From: Chromobotia macracanthus | Taxonomy: Eukaryota; Chordata; Actinopteri; Cypriniformes; Botiidae | DNA length: 64,000 nucleotides | Direction: 5' to 3' | Assembly: GCA_036877525.1 (NCBI GenBank) | Contig: JAZGTH010000049.1 | Span: 1,395,001-1,459,000 of the forward strand | In this document: positions 23,541 through 34,909 of the stretch, in pieces | How positions within the stretch are numbered: position 1 is the stretch's first letter | How the letters are laid out: every line of letters starts with the position of its first letter | Translations under genes and position numbers: made by a program | The notes under the pieces: model-generated | Seen by the model: only the letters and a program-made list of their open reading frames with translations | The model's database searches: none | What the model was told of the DNA's origin: nothing

Positions 23541-23755
23541 ACACACACAAAAACATGCACCGACACACACACGCACCGACACGCGCACACACACGCACCG
23601 ACGCACACACACACGCACCGACACGCACACACACACGCACCGACACGCACACACACACACACACGCACCACGCACGCACACACACACGCACCGCACACGC
23701 ACACGCACCGACACGCACACGCACCGACACACGCACCGACACACACACACAAAAG
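23541..23755 (+). repeat. CA-rich complex repeat with CACCGACACG units
   Basis: CA runs alternate with CGCACCGACACGCACA-type units. On the transcript strand this is GU/GC-rich and extends to within 8 bases of the acceptor of the LNS4 exon (23532). The open frames over it are artefacts. Confidence 0.95.
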
Positions 23756-24227
23756 CAAACATTGATCAGTGTGGCACACATTTCTAATATGTCTGTATGT
23801 GGGTCTATTTTGCTCTGAATTTTAGTGTAAAGCTGTGCATCATCTCTTGGTGGCAGGAGAGAGCTGTGTTGAACTGTGCTTATAGGCAGCCCTCAAAAAA
23901 CATCATTTAGAGTAAATACAACAGCCTAACTTCATAGCATAACATCTGTCTGTTAAAAAGATAAAAATGAATATTTCTTTAAAAAACAACAAACTGGCTT
24001 TCTCTCGAACTGTTACTGCAGATAGTACACACGTTTTCCTTCACGGCACTAATGACCCACCTGTTTATAACAAACACCATTAAATGACACTACAGAAAGA
24101 TACACTATTTTCATAAGCATCTCTCACACTCTAAAATCAACTGATAGTCTCAGTAAGAATACCACCTGCAGACATTCAATATATATTAATGTAATATCAA
24201 AGCAAAGCACCTACCCACCTACGTTAT

Positions 24228-24395
24228 CTAAATGGGGACATTCCTACTTTATCATTTTTATAGCACAGCTAGTTAAAAACAATATAACCTAACCTTAACC
24301 CTAACAAAAAACTTTCTGCAATTTTACAATAAAAAAGTTTACTATATTTTTGTAGTGTTTTTACAAATGAAGATGACCCCAAAGAGAGAAAAAAT
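24228..24395 (+). repeat. GGGGAC-ended dispersed repeat, copy 4
   Basis: It has ATGGGGACATTCCTACTTTA, the core AACCTTAACCCTAACAAAAA, and TTTTTGTAGTGTTTTTACAA, followed by (CT)n and a long (CA)n. Confidence 0.6.
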
Positions 24396-24403
24396 GGTAG
24401 TTT

Positions 24404-24513
<110 letters not shown>

Positions 24514-24838
24514 CTGTACAGTCAGTGGTTCTGTTTGGAACCAGGCTGGAACCAGACTGCACCAGCTGGTGTGTTTGTAGGTGGCACAGATGGTTCTAGC
24601 ATCACTGCTGCAGTGCCTCTCTCAGCCTGTGACCCCCGCTCTTTTCCTGCCAATACAAATGCGGAAAACGACCATGCAGACAATACACCACACCCAAAGA
24701 ACATTGGCGGAGTGTGAGGCTGCAGGAAAGCGAGCATCTGTAAAGCTGAATTCTGGTGCGCCAAAATTCCTGATAAGAGTGGCACGCGAGTGACACAGTT
24801 TAACAGTTACCCCACAGGTCGCCCCTGTCCCTCCTCAC

Positions 24839-25222
24839 CAATCTCACAGTTGTTTCCCAGGTATCCGGTCCCAGTGCAGTCACATATATAGCGGTTCCAG
24901 CCCTCTTTGCACTGTCCTCCATTAGCACAGGGGGCGCTGCTGCATCTCTTCTGCAGCTCACGCGTGCAGAAACTACTGACGGCAGGAGCACTCTGGATCT
25001 CAGCCAGCCGACGAACATCACGACTCTTGCCGTCGATAAAAAGGTCACGGACGCAGCCGACGTAACCGTAGTTGAGAAGCACCGTCCAGACCTCAGGTGG
25101 GAGAATCAGACCCTGTCGATTTTCTGGTAAACCGCCCAGATACATGTCACCATCCAGATCCAGAATCTCACTTCCCTCGTTAGAGCTAAAGGGAATGGAG
25201 CGGCTGTTGACAGAGATGGACC
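24839..25222 (-). CDS. nrxn2: neurexin-2 exon: end of LNS3 plus EGF-B
   Basis: The exon is 384 nt, with acceptor CCTTCTCAG|GG and donor GAGATTG|gtgagg. It starts by completing a Gly codon and leaves one G, which joins AG of the next exon to give Glu. It encodes GSISVNSRSIPFSSNEGSEI, the LNS3 strand DMYLGGLPENRQGL, the Cys-containing tail VGCVRDLFIDGKSRDVRRLA, and then the EGF-like repeat. EGF-B has its six cysteines in CSSAPCANGGQC, YICDC and NNC. The CSSAPC start fits the C-x-S-x-P-C O-glucosylation consensus of EGF repeats. The join reads NNCEI/EATVLSYDG; mammals have CEREATV. EGF-B separates the two LNS pairs of the extracellular rod. Confidence 0.97.
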
Positions 25223-25645
25223 CTGAGAAGGGAGGACAGAGTGAGTGATGTGTGTTTGTGTTGGTGTTTATTTCCACATGAGCTCTTTTCTCTAGGTAGA
25301 TGAGTGAGATTTATGACAAGCTCTTAATTGCCTATTAAACTGCTGGACTTTCTCCTCCACAGGAAACACACACACCAACTTGAATTGTACACCCTATTAA
25401 CCAATTATAGCACATGGAGACCAGAATGGATGACACATCTGTGAATTAATAAGTCACAAACACACAAACACACTATTATCTAAAGTGAATTCAGTTGCAG
25501 TTTTTACTCAGCAAATGTAAACAACTGAACTGTGTGTGTGTGTACAGAATGGGTTTGAACATTCAGAAGTGGACTGACAACTGTCTGCAAACCATCTTAA
25601 GTGGGAACATGGTCTGTCAGATGTGTGTGTTTGTGTTTTTCTCAC
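25223..25645 (-). other. short intron in LNS3
   Basis: This 423-bp intron runs from gtgaga to TTCTCAG. No repeat of note; nothing else is seen. Confidence 0.9.
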
Positions 25646-26084
25646 CCTTCCTTCCCTCCCTTTGGAAGTCGACGTGGCACCATTCTCCATCATTAACCTT
25701 CTTGTTACTGGTTTTGAGTTTGATGCTTCCTGAGCCCATGTCCATCAGCAGGTACAAAAATCCATCCAGCAGCTCCATGGCAAAGTAATCTGTCTTCATT
25801 TCTCGTCCCGGTCGCTGTTCCTTTGTGCTCTGTGGTTTGCCGTGGCTAAAGAGCAGCAGTCCACTGGGCTCTGTGGTTCGGAAATCAAACGATATGGAGC
25901 TGGTTTTCTTTGTGTCCCAGCGTGGCAGAGCGATGTAAGACTCTGGTGTTTCAAATGTCACAGGGTCAAGGGCTGCCACATCCTCACAGCGGAACACCAG
26001 GTCACCATGGAGACTGATCTTGGGGTCTCTCTCAATAGCCAGACGGGAGAGTTCAAGTTTGAAGTCATTGTTCTTGTAGACAAC
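25646..26084 (-). CDS. nrxn2: neurexin-2 exon: end of LNS2 and most of LNS3
   Basis: This 439-nt exon runs from ACCTGTAG|GTT to AAGG|gtgaga. It starts in phase 0 and leaves one base of a Gly codon. It begins VVYKNNDFKLELSRLAIERD and reaches the second LNS2 cysteine in FRCEDVAALDPVTFETPES. LNS3 follows: YIALPRWDTKKTSSISFDFR, TTEPSGLLLFSHGKP, DYFAMELLDGFLYLLMDMGS, KKVNDGEWCHVDFQREGRKG. The loop after HGKP (QSTKEQRPGREMKT) is charged and is the least conserved part, as in mammalian NRXN2. The C in GEWCHV is also a neurexin-2 trait; neurexin-1 has Y there. Confidence 0.97.
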
Positions 26085-26381
26085 CTACAGGTACAGTTGA
26101 TTATATTGAAAAGGTTACAGAACACAGATGACTGTGTCATCCTGTTATAATTATTTGGTATTTAAAGTCTTGATAGACAAAATCCATCTAAACATCTTTG
26201 TAACATCATACATTAACAAAACTGTATAAGATATAAAGACTTCAGCAGATCAACACAGTGTCTTGTGACAGTGTCTTGAACTCTCAGGGTATCCTGATTC
26301 AGATACTATCACCCAGAGACAGAGAAACCTTAACAGAGAGAAGAATATTTCTCAAAGCATGAGACACATACAAACACTCAC

Positions 26382-26543
26382 ATCCTTCAGACAGCCCATG
26401 AAGTTGTTGCTGACAGGAGATCCGGGCAGGTCGGCTGTGTTTGGGCTTCCCCCGATATAGAAAAAGTCATCAGAACCCAACATAGTGTAGTCCTCCTGAG
26501 TATAACCAGTGGTGGTCAGAATACCATCCACTGATATAGTCAC
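26382..26543 (-). CDS. nrxn2: neurexin-2 exon: second half of LNS2
   Basis: The exon is 162 nt (54 codons, phase 0 at both ends). The acceptor is ACCGGTAG|GTG and the donor GAT|gtgagt. It encodes [19 protein letters not shown], then [20 protein letters not shown], then [15 protein letters not shown]. These are the C-terminal beta strands of LNS2, with the conserved YIGG strand and the first Cys (MGCLKD) of the domain-closing disulfide. It follows the SS2 position, so RNLRQ joins VTISVDG directly when SS2 is skipped. In the intron just upstream, the transcript carries a (CU)n tract ending 54 nt before this acceptor. Confidence 0.97.
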
Positions 26544-26585
26544 CTACCGGTCCAAACGACCCGAGACAGACAGAACCACAAGAGT

Positions 26586-26596
<11 letters not shown>

Positions 26597-26645
<49 letters not shown>

Positions 26646-26750
26646 GAGAGAGGAAAAGAAGAGGAAAAGAGAGAAAGAATGAGAGAGTGAAAGAGTGAGA
26701 GTATTTTTTCCGAAGAGAAAAGGAGAGAAAGAAGAAGAGAGAATGAGAGT
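26597..26750 (+). repeat. (GA)n and purine-rich tract
   Basis: A pure (GA)22 run (26597-26640) continues into GGAAAAGAGAGAGG-type purine sequence. In the transcript it is a CU-rich stretch ending 54 bases before the acceptor of the LNS2 second-half exon. Confidence 0.95.
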
Positions 26751-28171
26751 GAATAAAGAGTCACTGAGGTTTTGAGGGGTTGGTGTGTTTTCATTATGAG
26801 GTTCTTCAAAGTGCAGTTGTAGTTTCTCAATTCTCAAACTACATGCTCACTGTTCTGTTACTTTCATTTCAGAGACTCACACTGCAGTCCACATACACGC
26901 ACACTAACTCTCTCATTTTGTAACAGGCAGCTGTCTATGAAGGGAGCACAATAAGGTAGGTATAACGTACTAAGTTTTGTTTCCGTGTGAGTCACCCTAG
27001 AGCTGCACATACAAGCTCAGCTGATAAACACTCTGACTGGCTGACAGTATTTCTTTTATTTGAAAAGAGATGATAACAAACTTTGTCCGTTTAACAATCG
27101 CTTCCTGAATAAGGGAGAACTGTGTTGTGTGTTTGTTGTTTTGTTTCTTACAAATGATTCAGGGTCACTTATGTGTTGAATAATAATGATGTTTTTGCCC
27201 TTTCTGGTTGAATGTGTCCAATTAAAATCCATACTGATAAAGCTAGACACAAGACAACTTTATCAGTCAAATTATTTTCTCCTTCAGCAAATACCACATA
27301 AGTCATTATGGTTTCCGTTCTTCACTGGAAAATATAAAGCAACGTATGAAATACCTGCCTTAAACACCAGCAGCAGACAGAAACGCTGTCAGGTAATTAT
27401 TTCCTTTCTGACTCTCTATTCACAGCAAAAACTCCATCAAATACCTCTGACAGCTTAAACTAGTCTGAAATAATGCTGTGATTGTGTACAAACTCATAAA
27501 AACAGCCTCTTGTGAGGGTCAGAGCCGAGCTGCAACAACTACACCCTGAAGAACCTTTTCCAAAAAGCCAGCGACTCTTTCATGTGCTAGTCGCATTTGT
27601 TTCTTTCAGCTGTACTTCCCTCGGCAGGGCAACACATTTTTATGTCTGTTGTGACCGGGAGCCTTTCAACATGACTTTTTGAAACTGACTGTTTCTGACC
27701 TTATATGCAGATTTATTCTGTGACTCTACGTGTGAAAATGACAATCTTAAAATGACATCTTTCTTTGGGGAAAGAGACAGCTAAGCAGCAAATTGCACCC
27801 GAAAGACCCAATGAAATGGTTTGATGACAGTTTTCTGTGTGACATCTGATATTTCTGTTATTTTTCTGTTATATTAGTTTACATTATTGTGATTCCTGGT
27901 TGGCGGCAGGTGCTGTTAGAGTAAGACATTCTCAACAGCTTTACATTAGACCAGAAAGTGTAAACGTACATACAGATGATGAAATCATCTGCTCTTCGCT
28001 GGAGAAAAACTCTACATATGCAAACAGTAAATAAAGTTAAATTTAACATGCAGCTCCAATTCTGATTTCACAGGGTCTTTGAGAAACAGGTAAGTGTTGA
28101 AGGACCTGATCATCACTTCAGAATGTCTTTAACATCTTCAGGCAGTATTTTTGTGGCATGTGTCTGTATGT

Positions 28172-28672
28172 GTCCACCATCAGTGTGTGTCTGCATGTGT
28201 GTCTGCATGCCTCTACCGTCAGTGTGTGTCTGCATGTGTGTATGCATGTCTTCACCGTCAGTGTGTGTGTCTGCATGTCTCCACCGTCAGTGTGTGTGTC
28301 TGCATGTCTCCACCGTCAATGTGTGTGTCTGCATGTCTCCACCGTCAGTGTGTGTGTCTGCATGTCTCCACCGTCAGTGTGTGTGTGTCTGCATGTCTCC
28401 ACCGTCAGTGTGTGTGTCTGCATGTCTCCACCGTCAGTGTGTGTGTCTGCATGTCTCCACCGTCAGTGTGTGTGTCTGCATGTCTCCACCGTCAGTGTGT
28501 GTGTCTGCATGTCTCCACCGTCAGTGTGTGTGTCTGCATGTCTCCACCGTCAGTGTGTGTGTGTGTATGTGGCCACCGTCAGTGTGTGTCTGCATGTGTG
28601 TCTGCATGTCTCCACCGTCAGTGTGTGTGTGTGTGTATGTGGCCACCGTGTGTGTGTGTGTGTGTGTGTGTT
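28172..28672 (+). repeat. 29-bp minisatellite, degenerate at both ends
   Basis: Units contain a (GT)4-5 run, CTGCATG, TCTCCACCGTCAG. In the regular centre the GTCAG marks recur every 29 bases (for example 28257 and 28286). The edges have variants with CTCTACC, TTCACC and GGCCACC. Because 29 is not a multiple of 3, all three plus frames stay open as Cys/Val/Ser strings, so the long open frames here (up to 205 codons) are not genes. Confidence 0.95.
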
Positions 28673-29142
28673 TGATTAGGGTCAGTGTTGTATATGGCCG
28701 CTGGCATAATGACGATGTTCATGTTTGTTTCTGGCTCTGACTCCAGAGTTATTACAATAAATAAATCACTGCAGTGAGAGAGTTGACCAGCTGTCAGCCA
28801 CCTGTGAAAAAGACCCGCTGAGAGAGAGAAACAAGACTGTTAACATAAACAGACACATAAATAGAGATCATGTCTATAATGCAGCATTCCAGGGGTTAAC
28901 AGCACAAGTTACAAAGCAAATCTTAAGACCTGTGGCTCTCTGCAATACACCTTCATTAGGAATCTTTAACTAACATGAAATAGATTTTTTACTGTTAATT
29001 TATGAAAACACTTTTGAATTTTGTTGATCACTGTCCTAATAGCCCATTTGTCTTTCAGATATATTGACTTATTTACCCTAAAAACCTTCGCGGCAAGACA
29101 AAGGACATAAACCTGATAAACCTGATAAACCTTGTAATCCTT

Positions 29143-29170
<28 letters not shown>
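29143..29170 (+). repeat. (CA)n microsatellite
   Basis: A short CA run adjoining GGGGAC-family copy 5. Confidence 0.9.
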
Positions 29171-29174
<4 letters not shown>

Positions 29175-29179
29175 CACAA

Positions 29180-29400
29180 TATACATAATGACTTTTATAC
29201 CATACAAACTGAATATTCTATCTCCTAACTCTCACCCTACCCCTAAACCTAACCCTTACAGAAACGTTTTTGCATTATTTAAATAAGTATCACTTGGTAT
29301 GTTTAATAATCAATGTCCCTCAAGGGGACCGCTGACTGGTCCCCACAATGTAGGTATATGTGACCTTTACCATTCTTGTGGGGACATTTGGGCCTCACAG
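29180..29400 (+). repeat. GGGGAC-ended dispersed repeat, copy 5
   Basis: It contains CTTTTATACCATACAAACTG, TACCCCTAAACCTAACCCTT, ACAGAAACG, AAGGGGACCGCTGACTGGTC and GTGGGGACATTTGGGCC. It lies directly 3' of a (CA)n tract. Confidence 0.65.
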
Positions 29401-30727
29401 TGGTAGAAAAACATGAACACATACACACACAGTACACTGAATACAGATTCTTTTACTCAACAACTCATCTGCATTAATCAATTCATACTTTGGTCTTTTA
29501 ACACTACACAAGGGATTGTTTAAAGGACAAGTAAATCTCAGCGTGTTACACCTGTGCTCACACACACTCACTGTCACTTTGGCCTAAATCTGGATGGGAA
29601 TTTTGCATTTAATGAGGCTATCAGCAGTGTGAGGAAGAACTCTGAATCTGTCACTACAAATTACTTATAAACTAAACTATCCTTCTGAACAAGTAGATAG
29701 ATTCACTATCTGTAAACCGAGAAGCAGCTAATTGCATTGCAGGGGAAAATTTCTATTAGATAAAAATATTACAATATTAAAATATTACAATATTACACCA
29801 ACTATTTTAGGAGTATTTTTCTAGCACATCAATAACACAGATCACAATTAATGTAACAAACAAGTGTAACAACTTAAATGTAACTTAAATGTAACAACTT
29901 CTACATTTAAACAAACAATAAAGCTAAAAACACTTCACCTCTAATGTGTGAATCTGTGAATTGGTGAATCTACAGTAATTTTATTCTGTCTGACTGCATT
30001 CTAAAAGAGTGTGTTTTGTTATTATTTTGCATGCAACTATGAGAGAACACAATGAGATGGGGTTTTTTTTCAGTTAGTTCCTCCACACCATAGTAATTGT
30101 CAGGAAACACTGGTTAGTCATGTTAACTGGATAAAGAGCCTAAAAAACTTTGATCATGAAGATTCCCCTGCCGCTTCAATCCATTTTGTTGTCAAGGGCC
30201 ATTTTAATAAATCTGGGAAAATTGATCACCTGTCAGCCATGAAATAATTCTTTCATACTGATGCAGCTGATGACAGACTCAGGCTATATCTGCTCTATAT
30301 ACATTAAGCAAGATGACAAAGGGTTTATATGCTATCAAACAGGCTGAGAGATAAACTGCTGTTACTCTGAGCAAAGCATTGCCAGAATATTTTAACAGAG
30401 CGTTCCATTTCATCTGACCGCTGGTTAATACACATTTACAGTAATCTAAATGAACTACAGAGAAACACCAGTGAAGCAGAATCAGAGTGTTTGGTGACAC
30501 TGTGGCCCATCTCTCCTAAACATAAAATGTTCTGGAGCAGCAAGTGTTTGATTCTGCTCAGGGTCTCCAGGACCTCCTGCTCTAAGACTTAATCTCTTAA
30601 ACACAGTGGAAGAAGGTTCTAGATTTACACCTTCCTGTCATCTGAAGTACATCATTAAAATGCAAACAGACACAGAACTGAGACTTTCAGAAGCATATGG
30701 CACCAGACAAGATGAACACTAATACAA

Positions 30728-30960
30728 GATGAACACTGATATACCTAACTATAACCCACACTCTAACCCTAACAGAAAACCTTCTGAATTTTTGCAACTG
30801 TAAAAAAACTTTATTCACTATATATTTATAGCGTTTTTACAAACGAGGACATTCCCAAAAGGAGGTTTTGCTCAGATTTGTCAGGTTTTGCTGACTTTTG
30901 AATAAAAAAGCCACATGCAGATTTGTCCCCAATATAAGGTTACGTAACCCCCCCACACAC
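30728..30960 (+). repeat. GGGGAC-ended dispersed repeat, copy 6
   Basis: The core is CACTCTAACCCTAACAGAAA, followed by TTTATAGCGTTTTTACAAAC, GAGGACATTCCCAAAAGGAG and TTTGTCCCCAATATAAGGTT. The region near 56770-57003 is nearly the same variant. Confidence 0.65.
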
Positions 30961-33900
30961 ACACACCTAAAGCAGTAAGGCTCTGAGATTTTAATCAGAT
31001 ATTAAACAGATAATATGTGTAAACAGATATTATCAAATATTGTAACTAAAGTACATTGTGCTGTCTAGCGAAGACAAACCACTTTCTCCTGTGGTTTACC
31101 AGATCGTCTAATAACAAGTTGGCAAAACGAGATACTATATTTGGAGAATATTTTTCTATCACACCTGGTCAAGCTGTATCACCAGAGACACAATCCTGGC
31201 CAGCTGCCACACTGACTGTTCTGCTGGTAAAGACCATGTTTTACCAGCACCAAACCAGCAGAGGAAATCCTTCTGCTCCTTTCATCTGAGATTTCTACTC
31301 ACTCAAACTGTGACCAATAAGGATCTGACCCTGTGAGCTCGTCAGAGTTCTGCATCATCTCACACAAATATAAACGGGTTGTTAGTCTTCACATCACCTT
31401 ACATCAGGCTATAGAAGCTGCTTTCATTACTTCTCCTCAATATTACAGTCGTGTCTTTCTCATTCCACACAAAATGAACAGAGCATGTGTAAGTGACCAC
31501 ATTCAGCATAAAATCCTCAGTTAAAGGTCTGCACATCGCTTTCCTTACCTCATACCTGCCATATTTTTCTTGCTCTTGTGCCTGCTCATTTTTATTTTCA
31601 GTTTAACTGCTTGAAATTGATAACACTGGGTTTGCAGAAAGGCACTACATGAACACAATATTATGGTTTGCATGTCACCGATGGTTCTTACCTGATCTTC
31701 AGATCTCACCTGATAGAACACTTTTCTGCTTTTGTTCCTCTGGAGATGAGTTTTTAGAAATTCTTACATTTACCTATTAAAACAAGAAATGTTGCAATTG
31801 ACATTGGACATAAAAAATCTAAATCAACCCTGGTACAGCAAGTACAAGAAGATCTAAAAAAATAACTCAGTGTTTCACTGAAACTGTAGTGTCTTGTCTC
31901 AGAGTGAGTCCTCGAACAAGTGGCTGGCAGCTGGAAGACATTCCTCAGACGTTCATGGCTGATCAAACCCAAACTAGTCAGAACAGATCAGGACTGAACT
32001 AGCCAAAAGGATCCAGGAAGGAGTTAGTGAGACTAAGGGAACTTGAGGATCGGTTGTTTATATGGGGTTCATATGTGGGGTTGGAGGTTAGTACTTTAGT
32101 AAGTAAGCGCAGGTCAGACACAAAAATGGTTGTTAGTACAGTTACAACAAAGGTTTCATTCAAACAGTCACATTAGCAACAAGATTTGGGTTTTAGTAAT
32201 TTAGTAAAATTGCAGTAGTCAATTACTGAAATCTTTTACGATTTGATTTACAAGACTGAGCCGAATTCTTACGTTTGGTGAAAGGATTTTAAGGTTAAGA
32301 GGAAAAAAGAAATCATCCACAATTCTCACATGGGGAAAAAAGCCATGCAGTTCAATGACCAAATGAAGATGCCATCAAATGAGAATGTTCTGCAGAAAAA
32401 TCAATGAAGGCCTCAGAGCAAACAAAAGCCGTCAGTAACGAATGGAAGAGGGAAGTCACAACTGATCTGAGAAAACACATCACACCACCAATGAGAATGA
32501 AGGACGAAGGGCCACAATTAGTTGATTACGGGGTTAAATTGAAGGTGACACACAACAAAGATCATGACCTCAAAGACTTTAAATCCAAAGATTTGCATGC
32601 AAGCCGAGACATGAACATCGGCTTCGGCATCGCAGACTCCCTCTTAAACTGCAGCTGTGTGAAACGCAAGCAGATGAATTCATGCACACAGTATGTAATG
32701 ATGTCCAGAAAAAAAAACTAAGAGGAGTTTTGACAGATGTGACCGGGGCAGTAAATATTTGAGAACGTCACATAAAATCAAATCGACCATCATTTGGGGG
32801 GTTAGAGTAGAAACAGCTGAACTGTGAGATCTACAACTGACCATCTGCCAATTACCCAACATGCACTGGGCCAAACCGAAACATTGTTATTCTAAGGTGC
32901 CGAGCCCCTGCCATAGTTCATTACATCCAAGCTCTCTGACTCTGACTGGTGACTAGCGGCTAGTGTTCCTAAAGATGGAGAGCAAGAGGACATGACCTGA
33001 TCAGCTAGACAATAACAGGCCTTTAACTTTTCTAATTTCCTTTGCTAGGGTTAGAGATTTTCAAAAAGAATGAGAAAAACAAGAGGAGAAAAGTCCTGTT
33101 GGTTGAGGGGTGGAGCTTTAATCATCTCTGTATAACATCAGAGCATATATTTATATGGAAAGCAACATATACATACACATATCACTGTGTAATGTTTTCG
33201 GCTGAGTGTTAAAGGGGCTCATGGGGGGATTCTTGTTAAAGATCAGAGGTCAGACTTAATCAACACGATTCCTATAGTCTAGAACCTTCCTTACAGCCTG
33301 TGGGAGGAGTCCAATGACAGACAGGAAGAGATTCTGGTCCTGTAATTAGTTAAATTATTTGTTTTAGTATTGTTCGTTTCTTTACCCTTTTTTAGATTGT
33401 TTATAGAATAAATCTATATCGCAAATGAAAGCTCAGCCAGGATATACCAATTCTCACCTGACAAAACAGCTTAATAAATTCCATGTCAAAAAGTCATTTT
33501 TTTCTGACATAAACTTCTCTGCTGTGCTTCGGTAATATATAATTGGTAATGTTTAATAATTAGGCTAGTTTTCTGACTCAAGCTGGCAAGGCAAAGTTTA
33601 TTTATTTAGCACTTTTGATAAAAAAGGTAATTCAGTGTTTTAAATAAAAATAAATTAGAATAATCAAAATAATCAAAACAGATGCATAGGAGTTAAGAAT
33701 ACCATGCACAAGACATTAAAAGTACAATAAAAGTTGAGAATAAAAATTTTGAATAAATATATAATTTAGAGAATATAATTTAGAATTAAAAAGGATACAT
33801 AAATAAAATAGTGTAATAAGTCGGATTATATTAAATATATTAAATAATTGCTCATACTGGCTTCAATAATTGTCTCAAAACTGAACTAGCCCTGAATACT

Positions 33901-34864
33901 TAAAGAATTGAAGTAACAACAACCAAAAACCAATAAGAAATAAATGAAAATGTTCATCCAGTAGTCTGACTGTAGTGGCAGGCAGTTCGCCATATTTCTG
34001 CATTGGACAAAAAAAATCTGTATTAACGGTTTGCTTTAAGAGCACTTTTCATCTGATGAATAAATCACGGCAGCTGTTGTAATGGGCTTCTGGCCCTCGT
34101 TTTGATCTCTGCTTTACGAGCGGGGTGGCCCACTCTGAACCAGGGGCAATAAATCCACCCTGGATGGCAGGAGGTCCAGACGAGATGAGGTCCTGGCAGG
34201 CAACTATCACCTTGAGCCTAATATCAAAATGGCTGCCATTATACAGCTAATGGATCTTGAGTTTTTGCGATGTTGATATGTATTGCAGGAACTTTAATAG
34301 CTGCACAGAGAATTCGCTGCAAATTCACTGCGAACGCTGCAACTCAATACCTGAGCAGTGATTTAAATATCTGAGGTAACAGCTAAAGCAATTTCAAATC
34401 TTACTCTTGGCATCCTGAAAGTTTGCCGCAGTGGATAAATCACAAGTCAGATTTATGATCAGCACGTGAAAATTTCAGGTATCATATGATCTTTTATTTT
34501 TACTGTCTGTCACTGGATTGGTTAATTTAAAAATGAATTAAAACAGGTGAAAACTCCACTCCACTTTGCAATGTGTACTGAGATTAAATTAACATACTAA
34601 ATAAAACATTGTTTCATTTTCATGTAACCCAACATCTATTTTGCGGTGGGGGGTGGGGGCTGGGTTAGATGAGACTTTTAAAATAAAGTAAAAACCAATG
34701 ATGATATGAGACAGGGAAACAAAAAAGGTGTGAAAATCTGTAGTTTTCATTGCTACCTTGATACCAATGGGAAATTTGTGTAGTCAATATAAGCAAACAG
34801 AATATAAACAGGGAACGGAAATCCAGGGCAAACCAAAGTAGAAGACAATTAGAATGATATCTAC

Positions 34865-34909
34865 CATATAATGCAGTTTGTTTACCATAGCGTGTCCAAT
34901 GCCTGAGTG
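34865..34909 (-). CDS. nrxn2: neurexin-2 SS2 alternative microexon with two donors
   Basis: This cassette lies in the intron that interrupts LNS2. On the minus strand, a pyrimidine-rich stretch and CTCTTAAAG acceptor are followed by CAC TCA GGC ATT GGA CAC GCT ATG (HSGIGHAM, 34886-34909). A first donor gtaaac follows directly. If it is not used, the frame runs on through VNKLHYM to a second donor, gtagat, at 34864. The insert is therefore 0, 8 or 15 residues, and all three keep phase 0 between RNLRQ and VTISVDG. Mammalian neurexins have the same HxGIGHAM(VNKLHxx) insert at SS2, which changes the LNS2 loop and ligand choice (neurexophilin and dystroglycan region). Neither donor has the GTAAGT consensus, which fits regulated use. 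The exon is too short to show up as an open reading frame. Confidence 0.95.

Larger units (their letters stand above)
26544..34864 (-). other. intron between SS2 microexon and LNS2 second half
   Basis: The intron is 8321 bp. It holds a long pyrimidine tract (in transcript) next to the acceptor (26597-26750), a 29-bp minisatellite (28172-28672), (CA)n at 29143-29170 and two GGGGAC-family copies (29180-29400, 30728-30960). The stretches 26760-28120, 31000-33590 and 33900-34860 show no recognised element. A 105-codon plus-strand open stretch at 32404-32721 looks like chance. Confidence 0.85.

Noticed and set aside
23264..23818. Cys/Val-rich and His/Thr-rich open frames
   Set aside because: Only the 23329-23532 minus-strand part is coding (the LNS4 exon). 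The rest is CA-rich repeat.
28123..28740. A 205-codon plus-strand open frame, Cys/Val/Ser-rich, with two more frames open beside it
   Set aside because: All three frames are open because a 29-bp GT-rich repeat contains no stop. The composition is that of a repeat, not of a protein.
32404..32721. 105-codon plus-strand frame starting MKASEQTKAVSNEW
   Set aside because: No domain, splice context or relative that I recognise. The length is within chance for 64 kb, and it lies inside an intron of the opposite strand. A homology search would settle it.
32941..33660. Possible exons of another gene in the 8.3-kb intron
   Set aside because: No open frame with splice sites and no recognisable protein text on either strand.
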